DNA of 8,698 nucleotides from Flammeovirgaceae bacterium UBA4659 (lineage in GTDB: Bacteria; Bacteroidota; Bacteroidia; Cytophagales; Cyclobacteriaceae): contig DHLV01000196.1 of NCBI GenBank assembly GCA_002405445.1, positions 1-8,698 on the forward strand, given 5' to 3'. The notes under the pieces were generated by a model. That model was not told the origin of the DNA. It saw only the letters and a program-made list of their open reading frames with translations, and did not search any database. A program made the translations under genes and the position numbers. Position 1 is the stretch's first letter, and each line of letters opens with the position of its first letter. Positions 5,922 through 8,698 of this stretch are shown here, piece after piece.

Positions 5922-7148
5922 CTCCATCACACTTTTCTCAATAATGTCGCAGCACTCGTGCAACTGCTCCTCCGTGATTACCAGAGGCGGTGCCAGTCGA
6001 ATGATATTCCCGTGTGTGGGTTTGGCTAACAAGCCGTTGGCTGCAAATTTCAGGCAGAGGTTCCAGGCTGTTTCACTTTCGGGCGTATCATTGATGACAA
6101 TCGCATTCAACAGCCCCTTACCGCGCACCAGCTTTACCCATTTGGTTTTCTGAGTCAGCCGGCCCATGCGCTGGCGGAAGATTTGCCCGAGTCGGTCCGC
6201 ATTTTCTGCCAATCGTTCATCTTTTACTACTTCGAGGGCCTCCATGACGATGGCTGCCGCAAGGGGGTTGCCACCAAATGTTGAACCGTGCTCGCCCGGT
6301 TTGATCACCAGCATAATGTCATCATCGGCTAACGCCACCGAAATAGGAAACACGCCACCGGAAAGCGCTTTCCCTAAAATCAGAATATCGGCACGAACGC
6401 CCTCATGGTCACTGGCCAGCATTTTTCCTGTTCGGGCGATACCGGTCTGGATTTCATCCATCATTAGCAGTACGTTGTATTTTTTACAAAGGGCAGCGGC
6501 AGCCGCCAGATAACCTTCTGCCGGCACATAAACCCCGGCCTCCCCCTGAATCGGCTCAATCCATAAGCCGCACACGTTCGGGTTGGCAAGCGCCTTCTCC
6601 AGCGCAGGCGCATCATCATAATCCACAATCTCAAATCCGGGCATAAACGGACCGAACCCTTTGCGGGATGATGGATCGGTTGAAGCCGAAATAATGGTGG
6701 TCGTGCGGCCATGAAAGTTCTTGCGGGCCGCCACAATCACGGCTTCATTCTCCGGAATATTCTTTTTCGTGTATCCCCATTTGCGAGCCAGCTTGATAGC
6801 CGTTTCGTTGGCTTCCGCTCCACTGTTCATAAACAGCGCCTTGTCGTAGCCGAACGTTTCACATACGTACTTTTCGGCCAGCCCGAGTTTATCATTATAG
6901 AAGGCACGGGAGGTAAGCGTCAATTCCTTTGCCTGTTGCACCAAAGCCTGAATAATGCGGGGGTGGCAGTGTCCCTGGTTAACAGCACTGTAGGCAGAAA
7001 GGAAATCGAAATAGCGTTTTCCCTCAACATCCCACAGATGCACACCTTCACCTTTACACAATACCACCGGTAGCGGATGATAATTATGGGCTCCGTATTC
7101 ATCTTCCAGGGCGATGGCCTGTTGACTTCGGTTGATCGTTTCCACCAT
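5913..7148 (-). CDS. rocD: Ornithine--oxo-acid aminotransferase
   Basis: The 411-residue class III, pyridoxal-phosphate-dependent aminotransferase transfers the delta-amino group of ornithine to 2-oxoglutarate, giving glutamate semialdehyde and glutamate, and links arginine to proline metabolism in the cytoplasm. Diagnostic features are [13 protein letters not shown] (18-30), [17 protein letters not shown] (47-63), NSGAEANE (108-115), FHGRT (145-149), EPIQGEAG (198-205), DEIQTG with Asp231, and the PLP lysine Lys260 in LGKALSGG. The start at [10 protein letters not shown] is preferred. The frame is open 39 codons further, to 7265, but that extension is a hydrophobic stretch not found in this soluble family. 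The gene diverges from the DUF1080 gene. Its stop lies inside the 3' end of the dismutase gene, and no terminator is visible between them. Confidence 0.94.
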   Translation of the reverse strand: MVETINRSQQAIALEDEYGAHNYHPLPVVLCKGEGVHLWDVEGKRYFDFLSAYSAVNQGHCHPRIIQALVQQAKELTLTSRAFYNDKLGLAEKYVCETFGYDKALFMNSGAEANETAIKLARKWGYTKKNIPENEAVIVAARKNFHGRTTTIISASTDPSSRKGFGPFMPGFEIVDYDDAPALEKALANPNVCGLWIEPIQGEAGVYVPAEGYLAAAAALCKKYNVLLMMDEIQTGIARTGKMLASDHEGVRADILILGKALSGGVFPISVALADDDIMLVIKPGEHGSTFGGNPLAAAIVMEALEVVKDERLAENADRLGQIFRQRMGRLTQKTKWVKLVRGKGLLNAIVINDTPESETAWNLCLKFAANGLLAKPTHGNIIRLAPPLVITEEQLHECCDIIEKSVMELA

Positions 7149-7271
7149 ACTTACTGGGATTTGGGCTGTAAGGTAGCTAAATCCAATCAGAACAACGGAT
7201 GTTACCAGTGGTGTAAAAGCAATCGCCAAACCGATGAGCAAATTGTATCTTAGCCATACAATCAATCGAAT

Positions 7272-8009
7272 ATGAAGAACCTTGTTTCAATAATTCTCTG
7301 CCTGAGCCCAATATTGGGCCATGCTCAAAACCGCGATACGTTCGACCCCAGGGTAACCGAACTTTGGGACCCAAAACCAAAGCAGGTCACGGCCATGCCC
7401 CTTCTGTTGGCGGCACCCTCAGATGCCATTCTGCTTTTTAACGGTAAAGATCTCAGCGAATGGACTTCAGGCGATGGCAGCCCTGCACAATGGGAAGTGA
7501 AAGATGGGGCGATGACTGTGGTTAAAGGAAAAGGTGACATCAAAACTAAACGGCTATTTGGCGATGTACAACTGCACCTGGAGTGGCGAACGCCTGTTGT
7601 GATCGAAAGTGAGGGCCAGGGACGCGGTAACAGTGGTGTGTTTTTGCAGGAACGTTATGAATTGCAGGTGCTCGATAGCTATGAAAACACGACCTACTCT
7701 AACGGACAGGCAGGTTCAATTTACAAACAGCATATTCCGCTGGTAAACGCCACGGGCAAACCCGGTGAATGGCAGTCGTACGACATTATCTACACTGCAC
7801 CCCGTTTTGGAGACAGCGGCCGATTGGTTACTCCAGCTTATATGACTGTTTTACACAACGGGGTAGTAATCCAAAATCACGCAGCCATTTGGGGCCCCAC
7901 CGAATTTAAGGGCGTGCCGTTATATCTGGCGCACAGCAAGGGATCGATAAAACTGCAAGATCACGGTAACCCGGTGAGTTACCGGAATATCTGGCTACGC
8001 GAACTCTGA
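7272..8009 (+). CDS. Secreted DUF1080 (3-keto-disaccharide hydrolase-like) protein
   Basis: The 245-residue protein has an N-terminal signal peptide (hydrophobic residues 5-16, likely cleavage after GHA at 18). The DUF1080 domain covers about 50-245. It shows [10 protein letters not shown] (55-64), WEVKDGAM (74-81), LEWRTP (103-108), [20 protein letters not shown] (118-137), [10 protein letters not shown] (165-174) and the closing strand [10 protein letters not shown] (236-245). The fold is a concanavalin-like beta sandwich, and members are annotated as sugar-acting, 3-keto-glycoside hydrolases. It is probably periplasmic or secreted. Residues 20-50 precede the domain and have no recognisable fold. 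The gene stands alone: no SusCD or glycoside dehydrogenase lies beside it. A TATCTTAG box (7246-7253) resembles the Bacteroidota -7 element, but no -33 partner is clear. A strong terminator follows. Confidence 0.9.
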   Translation: MKNLVSIILCLSPILGHAQNRDTFDPRVTELWDPKPKQVTAMPLLLAAPSDAILLFNGKDLSEWTSGDGSPAQWEVKDGAMTVVKGKGDIKTKRLFGDVQLHLEWRTPVVIESEGQGRGNSGVFLQERYELQVLDSYENTTYSNGQAGSIYKQHIPLVNATGKPGEWQSYDIIYTAPRFGDSGRLVTPAYMTVLHNGVVIQNHAAIWGPTEFKGVPLYLAHSKGSIKLQDHGNPVSYRNIWLREL

Positions 8010-8026
8010 AGCCAGCACGCCTGAAA

Positions 8027-8061
8027 TAGAAAAGGTCGCTTTGAGCAAGCGACCTTTTCTA
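8027..8061. terminator. Perfect bidirectional intrinsic terminator
   Basis: A 15-bp perfect stem, TAGAAAAGGTCGCTT (8027-8041) with AAGCGACCTTTTCTA (8047-8061), closes on the loop TGAGC. The A-rich and T-rich ends serve both strands. It sits between the convergent DUF1080 and DUF1573 genes. Confidence 0.92.
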
Positions 8062-8079
8062 AATTGCATGCTCTCAGCA

Positions 8080-8496
8080 TTAATTATTCGGTAAGCTGGG
8101 CATTTCCACTTCGCCCTTGATGCGCAACGACACAAATCCTTCTTCCACGTTTGCTGTCACCGTTACAGATTTATCGAACGCCCCGCTGGACGCTGCACTG
8201 TAGGTAGCTTTGATAAAGCCTTTTCCGCCCGGCATTACGGGTGCCTTTGACCAATCGGGCGTAGTGCAGCCGCAAGACGCCTGAACGTTCGTAATTACCA
8301 GCGGTACCGAACCACTGTTGGTAAACGTAAACTCATGAGTAACGGGTACGCCTTGCTTAATTTTTCCAAAATCGTGCACCTGGGTAGTCCAGGTAAAGGC
8401 GGCTACATCGCCTTTTGGAGCTGTACCGGCAGCCACTTGCGCATAGGCAAAGGCCGCCACCAACATCCCAAAAACAAGCAAAAATGATTTTTTCAT
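8080..8496 (-). CDS. Secreted DUF1573 domain protein
   Basis: The 138-residue protein has a clear signal peptide (MKK start, hydrophobic 5-17, likely cleavage after AYA at 19). The DUF1573 domain, an Ig-like beta fold common in secreted Bacteroidota proteins, covers about 38-130. It shows HDFGKIKQG (41-49), VTHEFTFTNSGSVPLVI (52-68) and the hallmark SCGCTTP (74-80), whose two cysteines are close enough to pair or bind metal. The function of the family is unknown. It ends at an Asn-Asn tail with no sorting domain. The gene runs convergent to DUF1080 and diverges from whatever begins at the right edge of the window. Confidence 0.92.
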   Translation of the reverse strand: MKKSFLLVFGMLVAAFAYAQVAAGTAPKGDVAAFTWTTQVHDFGKIKQGVPVTHEFTFTNSGSVPLVITNVQASCGCTTPDWSKAPVMPGGKGFIKATYSAASSGAFDKSVTVTANVEEGFVSLRIKGEVEMPSLPNN

Positions 8497-8518
8497 TTGG
8501 ATTCTATATTTAACGGTT

Positions 8519-8550
8519 TAAAAATACGGGCTTATTAAAGAGAATACAAA
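8519..8550 (-). promoter_or_regulatory. Candidate Bacteroidota-type promoter for the DUF1573 gene
   Basis: Read on the minus strand, TTTG (8550-8547) is followed 20 bases later by TATTTTTA (8526-8519). This is close to the TTTG / TAnnTTTG pattern of the major Bacteroidota sigma factor, with one mismatch in the -7 box. It would give a 5' leader of roughly 15-20 bases before the ATG at 8496. Confidence 0.45.
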
Positions 8551-8573
8551 CCTACTTCCACTTTACCTGCGGT

Positions 8574-8635
8574 TTTGTTAACAAATTGGAAAATGCTGTT
8601 AACAACCTGTTAAAAGTCCCTTTTGACCGTCAAAA
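8574..8635 (+). promoter_or_regulatory. Operator-like array: phased TGTTAA boxes and a palindrome
   Basis: TGTTAACA occurs at 8576-8583 and again at 8597-8604, and TGTTAAAA lies at 8608-8615. Start-to-start distances are 21 and 11 bases, close to two helical turns and one. The first box extends to the 12-base palindrome TTTGTTAACAAA (8574-8585). Just downstream, TTTTGAC-C-GTCAAAA (8621-8635) is a perfect 7-1-7 inverted repeat. The array lies between the DUF1573 gene and a likely gene start at 8654. It looks like a transcription-factor binding region, but the regulator is unknown. Confidence 0.45.
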
Positions 8636-8653
8636 CCGAGGTATTTTTACTGC

Positions 8654-8698
8654 GTGAGTCGCTCCGCCCTTCGCTTCGTCATTGTATTGGCTGCCATG
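8654..8698 (+). CDS. Start of a gene cut by the window edge, possible membrane protein or sensor histidine kinase
   Basis: From a GTG at 8654 the frame reads M-S-R-S-A-L-R-F-V-I-V-L-A-A-M and runs off the window. A short basic lead followed by a hydrophobic helix resembles the beginning of Bacteroidota sensor histidine kinases, but 15 residues cannot prove it. An in-frame ATG at 8696 is the other possible start. An upstream in-frame stop at 8624 rules out a longer N-terminus with a usual start codon. A TATTTTTA box (8642-8649) lies very close to the GTG. Confidence 0.4.
   Translation, partial: MSRSALRFVIVLAAM

Overview
The window looks like a chromosomal segment of a Bacteroidota bacterium, probably Cytophagales-like. 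This rests on several signs seen together: a short FEW-type TonB energy transducer, a DUF1573 protein, a DUF1080 protein, promoter-like TTTG / TAnnTTTG elements, weak Shine-Dalgarno signals, and moderate GC in the backbone. No RNA gene, CRISPR array or complete mobile element is visible.

Positions 1-1265 are AT-richer than the rest by eye and look like an accessory patch. Read on the minus strand, this patch holds a short HExxH metallopeptidase-like fragment with no obvious beginning. A lipoprotein gene overlaps its stop codon by an ATGA junction. The pair resembles the tail of an Rhs/polymorphic-toxin type protein followed by a small partner gene. Around it lie small repeats and a gene-poor stretch of about 360 bases.

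Positions 1266-2914 (plus strand) carry an ECF sigma factor, an overlapping 80-residue single-span membrane protein, and a TonB-like energy transducer. A strong bidirectional terminator separates these from a minus-strand pair in which an Fe(II)/2-oxoglutarate oxygenase is followed 10 bases later by a full-length ChrA-type chromate transporter.

The oxygenase diverges from an exported Fe/Mn superoxide dismutase that has a twin-arginine-like leader. The dismutase gene runs tail to tail into ornithine aminotransferase (rocD), and the two reading frames overlap by 9 bases. rocD diverges from a secreted DUF1080 protein. A perfect 15-bp hairpin terminator then separates DUF1080 from a convergent secreted DUF1573 protein. 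The window ends in a regulatory region with phased TGTTAA boxes and a palindrome, just before the start of a gene that may encode a membrane protein such as a sensor kinase.

Most of the backbone is ordinary housekeeping, envelope and stress functions. The parts most worth a second look are the orphan HExxH/lipoprotein pair, the sigma factor with its tiny membrane partner, and the operator-like array at the right end. I see no clear evidence of a complete new multi-gene system.
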